From JBAXTE01 sp963556065 (GTDB taxonomy: Bacteria > Bacteroidota > Bacteroidia > Bacteroidales > WCHB1-69), in contig CAUVYH020000006.1 in the NCBI GenBank assembly GCA_963556065.3, positions 1-64,000 of the forward strand: a stretch of 64,000 nucleotides of DNA, written 5' to 3'. Both the position numbers and the translations under genes were made by a program. Below are positions 9,901 through 18,200 of the stretch, in pieces (position 1 is the stretch's first letter; each line of letters begins with the position of its first letter). The notes below the pieces were generated by a model that was given only the letters and a program-made list of their open reading frames with translations, was not told the origin of the DNA and made no database searches.

Positions 9901-10109
9901 CATACTTTATAGCTTATTGAATTTATTAAATCAGAATTATGATTAAAAGACATTTCCACATCTTTTCCACCATCTCGTGTCATTTGAGTAAGAACAATAT
10001 CTTTAGGTGGAATATCAAATTCCAATCTAAATATTTCAAATACTAATTCCTCAAATTTTCGACTATAAGTATGTGAAAAGTCTTTTGAGTCACAACAAGA
10101 ATTATCCAT
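6990..10109 (-). CDS. Restriction-endonuclease-like (Mrr-type) / STAND NTPase / TPR protein, candidate antiphage sensor
   Basis: The 1039-residue protein has three parts. Residues about 15-145 look like a PD-(D/E)xK nuclease of Mrr type: FEELVFEIF, then TRDGGKDVE with the acidic residue D46, then VWVEAKLK with E72 and K74 as ExK. Residues about 225-500 hold a STAND/AAA NTPase with Walker A GETGQGKS (261-268) and Walker B LLLIVENLD (374-382). Residues about 600-1000 are helical, with TPR-like units such as YYYMGQRETKQENFEEAHKY and ALNIMGLLCWIRGDFTVGED. Known Avs-type systems share this layout: nuclease, STAND switch and a C-terminal sensor that recognises a phage component. The ligand here is unknown. 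It has its own promoter and is convergent with the DUF4062 gene. AT-rich, in the presumed ssrA island. Confidence 0.8.
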   Translation of the reverse strand: MDNSCCDSKDFSHTYSRKFEELVFEIFRLEFDIPPKDIVLTQMTRDGGKDVEMSFNHNSDLINSISYKVWVEAKLKNNSNQVKLNDIAGNVIIAFNSNIRAIYFITTTYFTLQTHRELMLNKFKTGLNISLIDGFKLRTLLEKWKSNLKKHDDFISELIKILPTEEIKINEQIIFSIDNDAIGLNLKIKKERKGNPQNNKHVSIIDQEEKYDLNHIKYNSFVNPKDIETNLHYRLTGKRRNELFFEITEEIKSFQTIVLTGETGQGKSFFTHQLIRHFQNEDWILLPISVSNDNIISFTKNLLLRFINLDYSDLEENYDLIIKCFCISYNLTSQIAKQIVKVLGSNTLTDNIAPEICLELLKKSLISCSTRRPLLLIVENLDHVETELFSFLTNLFNNLRNNQISVFTTIKKGKSDLSQTEKDKLSKYFSSLNIQKYSQYTLLPLNNTEEKELIESLLPGANINLINLIKGNTLPTPLFIQLFIEYLIQKKIIISQDSKYWILNDTSVLIDNSEIQNNKISTLIVHLLNCYFENKTTKKAAIYLYLLNNRIDDNYIQTLLPEWNDNEMYGSLFMKSYSQGHGYITFSHKLFYENIPFALEQSSEVLRSYAEKLLDSEHTEKFNDKVKGKLFENAGLFQNAYIAYLCYGDSIRKVDSHETMIHYEKAFKNFMEEPGVITDNNKYTSLLCELSFKLLSLYNKYNLLHTSKASTLYSILTRNQGYFSLKDSLEYYYYMGQRETKQENFEEAHKYYDKAKQVVYLNPDLPENIVVRIISAYGISLKHLGLRNDSIDFFEETSQKWNYKKIQVEKNSNLAAYYLTIDPIKSLEYYSFIQNKLSHSSLHIDVDFAMANFYIGEYTKAEKQLKTAIDKARDSINLSEEARALNIMGLLCWIRGDFTVGEDRLDSAMVSGELANNYRWIWRIWGNISQLSCVNNNNDKAYNIAWALIHHIEKTKNALIHEIKHENSSRRYAALKAAIYVLFKLDKSDEIENLINSQFIDIKESLYPFYEKLKKEVVSFEDKEDRNFYSNNKAYFILG

Positions 10110-10140
10110 AATAAATAGTTATCAATTGTTTATAACGGCA

Positions 10141-10148
10141 CAAATTTA
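10141..10148 (-). promoter_or_regulatory. -7 box of the STAND gene
   Basis: TAAATTTG on the minus strand fits TAnnTTTG. It lies about 32 bp upstream of the start codon at 10109, so the predicted leader is short. The upstream -33 region is only AT-rich. Confidence 0.5.
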
Positions 10149-10311
10149 CATTATTTTTTTGAAATTCAGTAATATTTTTGTAAGTATAGATGCAATTATA
10201 ATAATATTTTAGATGGGGTATTATTGCCGGTGAGGTTATTGCTTGAAATGGATTGTATAACAGGAACTTATGGAGCTAAATTATAATCCAATTCGGGATA
10301 ACGAAAACGGT

Positions 10312-11574
10312 TTAATCGATCAATTGAATCTTTTTTTGATTTGGCAGATAAGTCGTAGGAATGCCATTGTATTCCTCAATTTTTCCGGTAACACAAACTC
10401 TTTTATCCATCAGGAAAAGCTCCGGTTGATAATCAAAATTCAATACGTCTTTGGCCCATATTGTAACTGAAAATATTTGGTTGGGAAAGCTTTTATCGAG
10501 ATTAATAAAAATATTACCTTTTGCCGATTTATGAGTGCTGACCACTGTGCCGCAAATTTTGACTTCTTTAGGATAATTGTAAAATTGAGTTGCATCGGCA
10601 GTACTGTATGCATTTTTCGGCAATTCGCCGGATGTCATTGGAGCAACGTCGTTTTTTTGTTTTTCCGGAACCCATTTTGAAAAATCAAAGGTGGATTCAA
10701 TCTTTTTTTCATCCTCACCGGTTAAAGATGCAAAATAGTTGATTCCGGTGATTTTTTCAATGGAATCTATCGATACGGCGTAGAAATCGATGGGGTAGGT
10801 CAAGTTTTTTTGCGGAACCAAAAAAGCAATGCCCATTCTCTTCTCATAATCCACTGCAATTTTGTAATGATATTCGGGAATCGGCAATTGATTCGGTCCT
10901 TGCTTAATTACAGGGAGGCTGTCTCTTAGAACCGGAGCCGTAACAATATACAAATAACTTTTAGGGTTGTTATATACATATCCCCTGAGGAAGCCTTCGA
11001 TTTGAGCCCATTTATCCCGGTTTAATTCCGGTGATTGCGGGGTGATATTTGAAAAATAATACGATTCGGATAATGCGGTTGAAGACCATCGAAAATCGGC
11101 AGAGGGAGCCAGATGCCCCCGATCGTATCCATAGCTCTGATATTTGAGTTTGTTATCTTTGGTGAGCGTAGTAGAAAAATAATCGGAATCATTTCCGGAA
11201 CAGGGAACCATCGGATCCATGCGGAAATTGTTGGTTCGGCTCACTCGTCCATCAATAATATCCGGCGTTAAGACATGAACTACCCATTTTGCCAGATGAT
11301 ATTTTTTAGAGAAAACAAGACACATGGCAGCGTGGCAAATCAATGAATCATCTTTTTCCAGATCGGGTAATGCATATTGATGAATTCTGTTCATTACATC
11401 GTCCAGTTTTGCTTTTTCAATCAGATTCTCAATACTGTCTTTTATCTTGAGGATGTTTTGATGCTGATAATTCAAATCCACTAGCCGTCGATTTTGGCAT
11501 ATTCCGGTTAAAACCATTGAAAAAATAAAAATCAGCAATAGTCCTGTTTTATGAAAGATTTTTAATTGCTTCAT
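10312..11574 (-). CDS. Secreted DNA/RNA non-specific endonuclease (NUC1 family)
   Basis: The 420-residue protein starts with a signal peptide (KIFHKTGLLLIFIFSMVLTG, cleavage near ICQ). The nuclease domain carries SYGYDRGHLAPSADF with the DRGH catalytic motif at 151-154. It continues SNITPQSPELNRDKWAQIE, where the asparagine is the usual Mg2+ ligand and an arginine follows. Members cleave DNA and RNA without sequence preference. The export signal implies a periplasmic or extracellular role such as nutrient scavenging. Residues about 325-420 form an extra beta-rich domain (VKICGTVVSTHKSAKGNIFI, KRVCVTGKIEEYNGIPTTYL) resembling an OB-fold and possibly helping to bind nucleic acid. The gene is divergent from the cobalamin importer and ends 200 bp from the STAND gene. 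Confidence 0.88.
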   Translation of the reverse strand: MKQLKIFHKTGLLLIFIFSMVLTGICQNRRLVDLNYQHQNILKIKDSIENLIEKAKLDDVMNRIHQYALPDLEKDDSLICHAAMCLVFSKKYHLAKWVVHVLTPDIIDGRVSRTNNFRMDPMVPCSGNDSDYFSTTLTKDNKLKYQSYGYDRGHLAPSADFRWSSTALSESYYFSNITPQSPELNRDKWAQIEGFLRGYVYNNPKSYLYIVTAPVLRDSLPVIKQGPNQLPIPEYHYKIAVDYEKRMGIAFLVPQKNLTYPIDFYAVSIDSIEKITGINYFASLTGEDEKKIESTFDFSKWVPEKQKNDVAPMTSGELPKNAYSTADATQFYNYPKEVKICGTVVSTHKSAKGNIFINLDKSFPNQIFSVTIWAKDVLNFDYQPELFLMDKRVCVTGKIEEYNGIPTTYLPNQKKIQLID

Positions 11575-11730
11575 CTTGTTTTGCTTTAAATGATTTTTTT
11601 ATTGATAAGTACTAATTTTCAAAGATACAAAATTTGAAGTTGTTACGAGCGAAAAAGTTAGTAAAGAATCACATGTAGGAATATACCATCCACGGAATTT
11701 TTAGAAACGTTAGGATATAAAATATTTTTG

Positions 11731-11738
11731 TACATTTG
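11731..11738 (+). promoter_or_regulatory. -7 box of the riboswitch-btu transcript
   Basis: TACATTTG fits TAnnTTTG and ends a few bases before the start of the cobalamin riboswitch, as expected for its transcription start. Confidence 0.55.
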
Positions 11739-11741
11739 CAA

Positions 11742-11915
11742 TGATAATGGTCGTTGGTAATCAAAATCGACGATAATAGGGAATCCGGTTAAAATCCGGA
11801 GCTGTACCCGCAGCTGTAAGTTCCGATACGTTCTTTCGAATGCCACTGTCCGGATTTGGCGGATGGGAAGGTGAAAGAAACGGGAGCGAGCCAGAAGACC
11901 TGCCTTTGTCAATAG
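11742..11915 (+). promoter_or_regulatory. Cobalamin (B12) riboswitch
   Basis: The conserved core elements are present in order: AATAGGGAATCCGGT (about 11775-11789), the pairing strand AATCCGGAGCTGTACCCGC, GCTGTAAG, then GCCACTGTCC, GGGAAGG and the B12 box AGCCAGAAGACCTGCC (11889-11904). It precedes a BtuF/BtuC/BtuD-type operon by about 80 bp. Adenosylcobalamin binding is expected to shut off the genes, most likely by hiding the ribosome entry region through a kissing loop. The strand fits the downstream genes. Confidence 0.93.
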
Positions 11916-11996
11916 TGATATCCAAATAGGTGTTTGTATATCTAAAAAGGATTATGAATCATTCCGGCTTTCGGGAAAAAAAGTCAACAAGTATCG

Positions 11997-13124
11997 ATGA
12001 AAAAAAATGAATTTTTCGTTATTGCAATTATCCTGTTTTTGAGTTTTGGGTGCAAGCAACCGGCTCGGGAAAAGGTGGCTTCGGACTCAGTTATGCGTCC
12101 AAAATATGCTAAAGGATTTTATATCAGCAAAAGCGGTGAATATACCGAAGCATTTGTAAAAGATCCATGGGACAGTACAAAAACACTGGCACATTATATT
12201 TTTGTCCCAAAAAATCAGCGAAGTTCGATTTTGGTTTCAGGGGCTAAAATTATCAGGACTCCATGCATAACAGCGGCTTGTTTGTCCAGTCCCGAAATCG
12301 GTTTTATTTCCAGACTGGGATTGGTCAACACCATTACCGGGGTGTCTCAGAAAGAGTATATTAAAGATACTCAAGTGTTAAGTCGAATTGAATCGGGATT
12401 GGCGATAGATTTGGGACCTTTTGAACGATACAATACCGAACGGTTGATGGAGTTAAATCCCGATGTGCTCTTTGCGGCTCCGTTCAAAGACGATAAATAT
12501 GGGAAAATCCGTCAAACTAGAATCCCTATTGCCTATTGTTCCAGCTATATGGAAGAATCCCCGTTGGGACGTGCGGAGTGGATAAAGTTTATCGCACTTT
12601 TTTATGATAAATATGATCAGGCATGTGCTATTTTCGACACTATTGCTCGGAACTATGAAAATGCTTCTGAAATTGCACGTAATATCAAGAAAAAACCGGT
12701 TGTGTTTTCGAGCAAGATGTACCAAACGACATGGTTCGTGAGTGGATTGAACAGTTATATGGCTCAGTTTTTTACCGATGCCGGAGCTAGATATTCTTGG
12801 GATGATATGCTGTTTTCGGGTTCGGAACCGGTAAGTTTCGAACGGGTGTACGAGCGTTGCAATGATGCCGATTATTGGGTTGTGCTTGAGTTTGCTCCGG
12901 ATGGATATTCATATTCCAAACTTAAATCGGAAAATGAACGTTATCAAAATTTTAAGGCCTTTAAACAACGGAATATTATTTTTTGTAATACCAACGTATC
13001 GGCATATTACGAAAAGGGAATCATTGAACCGGATGTAATTTTAAAGGATTTTATTGCCCAATTTCATCCTGAGTTATTACCGGGCTACCAACCGACTTAT
13101 TTTAGCAGATTAACCTATGAATAG
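11997..13124 (+). CDS. btuF: Cobalamin-type ABC transporter substrate-binding lipoprotein (BtuF-like)
   Basis: The 375-residue protein starts with a lipoprotein signal (FLSFGC, Cys19), placing it in the periplasm, anchored to a membrane. The core is a class III binding protein fold: IIRTPCITAACLSSPEIGFI, then SRLGLVNTITGVSQ, then MELNPDVLFAAPF, then a long linking helix and a second lobe with GLNSYMAQFFTDAGARYSW. These features are shared by BtuF, FhuD and related siderophore-binding proteins. The B12 riboswitch just upstream is what assigns cobalamin (or a precursor) as ligand. It overlaps the permease gene by 8 bp. The start at 11997 gives an intact signal peptide. Confidence 0.87.
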   Translation: MKKNEFFVIAIILFLSFGCKQPAREKVASDSVMRPKYAKGFYISKSGEYTEAFVKDPWDSTKTLAHYIFVPKNQRSSILVSGAKIIRTPCITAACLSSPEIGFISRLGLVNTITGVSQKEYIKDTQVLSRIESGLAIDLGPFERYNTERLMELNPDVLFAAPFKDDKYGKIRQTRIPIAYCSSYMEESPLGRAEWIKFIALFYDKYDQACAIFDTIARNYENASEIARNIKKKPVVFSSKMYQTTWFVSGLNSYMAQFFTDAGARYSWDDMLFSGSEPVSFERVYERCNDADYWVVLEFAPDGYSYSKLKSENERYQNFKAFKQRNIIFCNTNVSAYYEKGIIEPDVILKDFIAQFHPELLPGYQPTYFSRLTYE

Positions 13125-14163
13125 AAAACATTATCGAATTTGGATTTCCATTGTTTTATTAGTGGTTGCAACGATCGTGCTTTTTGTGCTTAATCTGTTA
13201 TTTGGAAGCGTTTCCATTCCTCTGAATGCAACAATTGATATCTTGCTCGGAAATTCAAACCAATCTGAAGTGTGGAAAAATATTATCATTGAAAGTCGTC
13301 TTCCACAGGCAATAACGGCACTTTTGTCGGGAGCTGCATTAGCGGTTTCCGGATTGATTTTGCAAACCTATTTTCGCAATCCGTTAGCGGAGCCTTCAGT
13401 GCTTGGAGTGAGTTCGGGTGCGAGTATGGGAGTGGCTTTAACCATTCTGATGCCTGGTTTTGTAGTTAACGCACTCGATAATTCGATGTTTGCTTTTCAA
13501 AATATTTCAATTATTTTGGCGGCAATGGTTGGTGCGGGGTTGGTGCTTGTGCTTATTTTGTCCTTAATGTCGCAAATAAGGGATACTGCCATGATTTTGG
13601 TTGCCGGCATCATGCTTAGTGCTGTGGCAAGTTCATTTATCGGTATCATGAATATTTTTACCCGGAGCGAAAGCCTGCATCAATTTGCAGTATGGGGCAT
13701 GGGGTCATTCGGCATGGTTACCCAACGGCATCTTGTGTACTTTGTGCCGGTGGTTCTTATTGGGTTGGGGTTGTCGATGCTGCTTGGAAAATCCCTGAAT
13801 ACCTTGCAGCTGGGCGAAAAAATGGCACAGCACCTAGGCTTGAATATAAAAAAAGCCCGGTTGTCGATTATTTTAGTAAGCGGATTACTCACGGCTGTAA
13901 TTACGGCGTATTGTGGTCCCATTGCTTTTATTGGCATTGCAATTCCTCATTTAATAAAGTTGATTTTCAGAACTTCAAATCATGCGGTGTTGTTACCTGC
14001 GGTGATGATAGGAGGGGCAATTTGTGCATTGTTGTGTAATTTGATTGCCAAGCTTCCAGGTCTCGATGATACCATTCCGATTAATGCCATCACTGCGCTT
14101 TTTGGTGCACCTGTGGTGATTTGGATTATTGTTCGCAGAAATCGTAAAACCAAAACATTATGA
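13117..14163 (+). CDS. btuC: FecCD-family ABC transporter permease (BtuC-like)
   Basis: The 348-residue integral membrane protein has about ten hydrophobic helices. Signatures of the FecCD/BtuC family include ESRLPQAITALLSGAALAVS, QTYFRNPLAEPSVLGVSSGA near residues 85-105 and GPIAFIGIAIPHLIKLIF, the cytoplasmic coupling region. As a homodimer it forms the inner-membrane channel that takes cobalamin from the binding protein. It overlaps the upstream gene by 8 bp and the ATPase gene by 4 bp (ATGA-like), indicating translational coupling within the riboswitch-controlled operon. Confidence 0.9.
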   Translation: MNRKHYRIWISIVLLVVATIVLFVLNLLFGSVSIPLNATIDILLGNSNQSEVWKNIIIESRLPQAITALLSGAALAVSGLILQTYFRNPLAEPSVLGVSSGASMGVALTILMPGFVVNALDNSMFAFQNISIILAAMVGAGLVLVLILSLMSQIRDTAMILVAGIMLSAVASSFIGIMNIFTRSESLHQFAVWGMGSFGMVTQRHLVYFVPVVLIGLGLSMLLGKSLNTLQLGEKMAQHLGLNIKKARLSIILVSGLLTAVITAYCGPIAFIGIAIPHLIKLIFRTSNHAVLLPAVMIGGAICALLCNLIAKLPGLDDTIPINAITALFGAPVVIWIIVRRNRKTKTL

Positions 14164-15143
14164 TTTTGGAAGCTAAAAACCTATCAATAGGATATCGTTC
14201 GGGAAAGGTGGAAACCTGTTTGCTGATAAATACCGATTTTCGACTTCAACGCGGGTTTGTCTATTCGATATTTGGAGCCAACGGAATTGGAAAATCAACC
14301 TTGATTCATACACTCTGCGGCATTCTTCGTCCACTTTCGGGGGAAGTACTAATTGGGAACAATCCAGTCTCTAAAATTTCTAAAAAAGAATTGGCAAAAC
14401 AGATCAGCATAGTGCTTACGGAGCGCCCTATGGTCGATTATATGTCGGTATTCGATTTTGTTGCTTTAGGTCGTACCCCTCATACCGGTTTTACCGGTTA
14501 TCTGACCTCCGAAGATTATAGAATCGTTAATGAATCCATGGAATTGGCAGCTATTGAGCACAAAAAAAACCAACAGATTGATAGTCTAAGTGACGGAGAA
14601 TTTCAGAAGGCTTTAATTGCGCGGGCACTTTCACAGCAAACGCCTATTATTATTATGGACGAACCGGCATCGTATCTTGATTATGAGAACCAGATCCAGT
14701 TGATGACATTACTTCAAAAACTATCTAAAGATGCAGGAAAAACAATACTGCTTTCGCTTCATCACATTAATTTGGCGATTGATTTCAGTCATTATATCTT
14801 GATGTTTAATAGCGATAAAACTCTCACGATGGGGACACCCGAAGATTTGATTTTATGTAATAAATTTAATGACATATATAAAAATCGGGAAATTTATTTT
14901 GATAATTTGGATGGATGTTTTAAAAATTCCGCTCAACCAAAGGATCGGGTTCAAATTGAGGCTTCCCCACTTCAAAAAAAATGGATTCACCACGCATTGT
15001 TAAAAAATGGATTGACCGATATTCCATTTTCACTAGCTTGTAGAGAAGGACAATACCTTATATTGCAAAATGGAATAGAATTGGAAAAGGTAAATAGTAT
15101 CGCGTTGTTGGTTGAACGATTAACTGATTTGAGGATTAATTAG
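14160..15143 (+). CDS. btuD: ABC transporter ATP-binding protein (BtuD-like)
   Basis: The 327-residue ATPase has Walker A GANGIGKST (about residues 39-47), a signature motif of LSDGEFQ type (SLSDGEFQKALIARALS), Walker B IIIMDEPASYLD and a switch histidine in SLHHINLA. It energises the BtuC-like permease. After the ABC domain (about residue 230) there is an extension of about 95 residues that is not part of a standard BtuD, ending with a small mixed domain (GQYLILQNGIELEKV). The extension may be regulatory; I do not recognise it. Last gene of the operon; a bidirectional terminator follows. Confidence 0.88.
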   Translation: MILEAKNLSIGYRSGKVETCLLINTDFRLQRGFVYSIFGANGIGKSTLIHTLCGILRPLSGEVLIGNNPVSKISKKELAKQISIVLTERPMVDYMSVFDFVALGRTPHTGFTGYLTSEDYRIVNESMELAAIEHKKNQQIDSLSDGEFQKALIARALSQQTPIIIMDEPASYLDYENQIQLMTLLQKLSKDAGKTILLSLHHINLAIDFSHYILMFNSDKTLTMGTPEDLILCNKFNDIYKNREIYFDNLDGCFKNSAQPKDRVQIEASPLQKKWIHHALLKNGLTDIPFSLACREGQYLILQNGIELEKVNSIALLVERLTDLRIN

Positions 15144-15194
15144 CTTAACTTTGAAATCAAAAATAATAAAATCAGCGTTGGATGGATAACAATT

Positions 15195-15230
15195 AAAAAG
15201 CCCCAATTTGATTAAGTTGAGGCTTTTTTA
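15195..15230. terminator. Bidirectional terminator between btuD and the repeat protein gene
   Basis: AAAAAGCCCCAA and TTGAGGCTTTTTTA form a hairpin with A and T runs on either side, lying between two convergent genes. Confidence 0.75.
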
Positions 15231-15253
15231 TTTTGTGTTTTTTATTACAATAG

Positions 15254-18200
15254 CTATTTTAATGTAGTTACAGACCCGTTGTAATAATAATTTTTGCCGT
15301 TGGCATGATAGGTAATCACATAAAAATAAACACCCACCGGCACCTTGGCATTGTGATATGTGCCATCCCACCGATCTTTTTGCCGGGTGGTTTCAAAGAT
15401 GAGCTCACCCCATCGGTTAAAAATCATCATGTGGTAATCTTCGGCAATTTTTGAAATGATGGGATAAAATTCGTCATTGATCATGTCTTCGTTTGGAGTG
15501 AACACATTAGGAATAAAGTCAGGGGATTCGTCCACCGTTACAATCTGGTATGTTGAATCTTTACAGCCTAATGCGGATGTTGCTGTAAGCCAAACATAGA
15601 AAGTCCCTTCATATAGAAATTGAGTGGATGGGCTTTCTTCTGTTGACGTAACTCCATTTCCAAAGTTCCAGTAGTATGAAATTGCATTTTGACTTAAATT
15701 TGTTGTACTTGTGTTTAGTGGAGCTACTCCTGAAGTTGGAGATATTGTAAAGTTTGCATCAACGGATGAAAAATGGAGCATAGCCGTTGATGATGAAACG
15801 CAACCGTTATTGGTTACGGTATATGTTACTTCCAAATCATTTCCAACTGTGGTTAAATCGAGAAGGTTCGATGTTATTCCGTTTCCACTCCATGTTCCCC
15901 CTTGAGTGCCGGTAATCAGCGTATTTAAATCAAATGTCGGCTGAATTTTACAGATTACAGTTGGCGCGTTCCACGAGGCAATAGGAACAGGAGTAACGCT
16001 AATTGTATGTGTTACGGTTTCGGGACAACCATGTATTGGATTTACCAAATAGCTAATCGCAATATTTCCGCTTAATCCTGCAGGATTAAATATTGAACCG
16101 CTCACCCCGGTGCCGCTCCATGTTCCGCCGTTATCCCCGGTAACGAGTAGTGATAAATCAATGGGGGTAGCATCTGCACAAATAGAACTTGGTGCAGTCC
16201 ATGCCGCATTGGCCGAAAGCAAAACCTGAATTATATGAGTAACGGAATCGGAACAAGGACTGTTCCCGGCTTTATATTGTATGCTGATGTTTCCGCTAAG
16301 TCCGGCCGGGTTGAATGTGTTTCCTGTAACTCCGGTTCCCGACCACGTTCCGCCGGTTGTAGCTGTGGCATCCAGATAAGTATTCAAATTTACCGCCGTT
16401 GCCGATTGGCAGATTGATGCCGGTGGGGTCCATGCCGCATTTGCCGATGTTATTACCTGAATCACGTGTATTGCTGAGTCCAAGCATGGAGCAGTTCCCA
16501 CCTTATATTTAACACTGATGTTTCCGCTAAGTCCGGCTGGGTTAAATGTATTTCCTGTAACTCCGGTTCCCGACCACGTTCCACCGGTTGTAGCTGCGGC
16601 ATCCAGATAAGTGTTCAAATTCACGGCAGTTGCCGATTGGCAGATTGGTGTTGGCGGAGTCCACGAAGCGTTTGAGGACGCTATAACCTGAATCACATGT
16701 ATAGCTGAATCCAAGCACGGAGCAGTTCCCACCTTATATTTAACACTGATGTTTCCGCTAAGTCCGGCCGGGTTGAATGTATTTCCTGTAACTCCGGTTC
16801 CCGACCACGTTCCGCCGGTTGTAGCTGCGGCATCCAGATAAGTGTTCAAATTTATAGCAGCTGCCGATTGGCAGATTGATGCCGGTGGGGTCCATGCCGC
16901 ATTTGCCGATGTTATTACCTGAATCACATGTATTGCCGAATCCAAGCACGGAGCAGTTCCCACCTTATATTTAACATTGATGTTTCCGCTAAGTCCAGCC
17001 GGATTGAATGTGTTTCCAGTAACCCCGGAACCCGACCACGTTCCACCAGTTGTAGCTGCGGCATCCAGATAAGTGTTCAAATTCACGGCAGTTGCCGATT
17101 GGCAGATTGATGTCGGTGGAGTCCACGAAGCATTTGCGGACGCAATTACAGATATTACATGAGTTATAGAATCGGCGCAAGGACTATTCCCGGCTTTATA
17201 TTGTATGCTGATGTTTCCACTAAGTCCGGCCGGGTTTAATGTATTTCCTGTAACTCCGGAACCCGACCACGTTCCGCCGGTTGTAGCTGCGGCATCCAGA
17301 TAAGTATTCAAATTCACGGCAGTTGCCGATTGGCAGATTGATGTTGGCGGAGTCCATGCCGCATTTGCCGATGTTATTACCTGAATCACGTGTATTGCCG
17401 AATCCAAGCATGGAGCAGTTCCCACCTTATATTTAATGCTGATGTTTCCGCTAAGCCCGGTTGGGTTAAAAGTATTTCCTGTAACTCCTGTTCCCGACCA
17501 TATTCCGCCGGATGTGGCTGTTGCATCCAATAGTGTGTTTAAATTCAAAGCCCCAGCTGATTGACAAATAGAAGCGGGAGGAGTCCATGAAGGAACAGCA
17601 GATGCAATTACATTGATATTTTGAGTTAAGGAGTCGGAACAAGATGTTGTGCCTACTTTGTATGTTATGCTAACATTTCCGCTAAGTCCGGCCGGATTGA
17701 ATGTATTTCCAGTAACTCCGGTACCCGACCATGTTCCACCTGTGGTAGCCGTGGCCGCTAGTAGTGTGTTCAAATTCAATGCGGCAGCCGATTGGCAAAT
17801 AGAGGTTGTGGTCCATGCTGCACTTAAAGGAATATAAGGAGCTTGGCAGCCATCATTGTAATAGGTAGCAATGCCAGCATCGGTGAAACGAACGCCACCG
17901 CCGTCTTCTGCCCCTGGAGTACCAGCAACAGTAATTAACAGGGATTTGTTATAAGATACATCTTCGTTAGTGCCAGTAGAAATTTGATGTAACCGCAAAT
18001 ATCTCATTGCAGAGGTGCCATAATTGGTGAAATGACCTGCTGTATTGCCTGATTTTTGAAACACTACATAAAGTGTGTCGGATAACAAAGAAAAGTCGTC
18101 GGCAAAAGGAGAAAAATCAGTACTTGTAATAATGAGTCCTTTTTTCCCAGCAGGAATAAGTCCTTGCCCGTTAGTGCCCCCAGTGGGAATAATTAACTTG

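Noticed and set aside
10110..10311. Right attachment site of the ssrA island
   Set aside because: No copy or inverted copy of the tmRNA 3' end was found here by eye.
15254..17803. CRISPR-like or tandem-repeat locus
   Set aside because: The repeats are 231 bp, in frame and within one protein; no spacer pattern.
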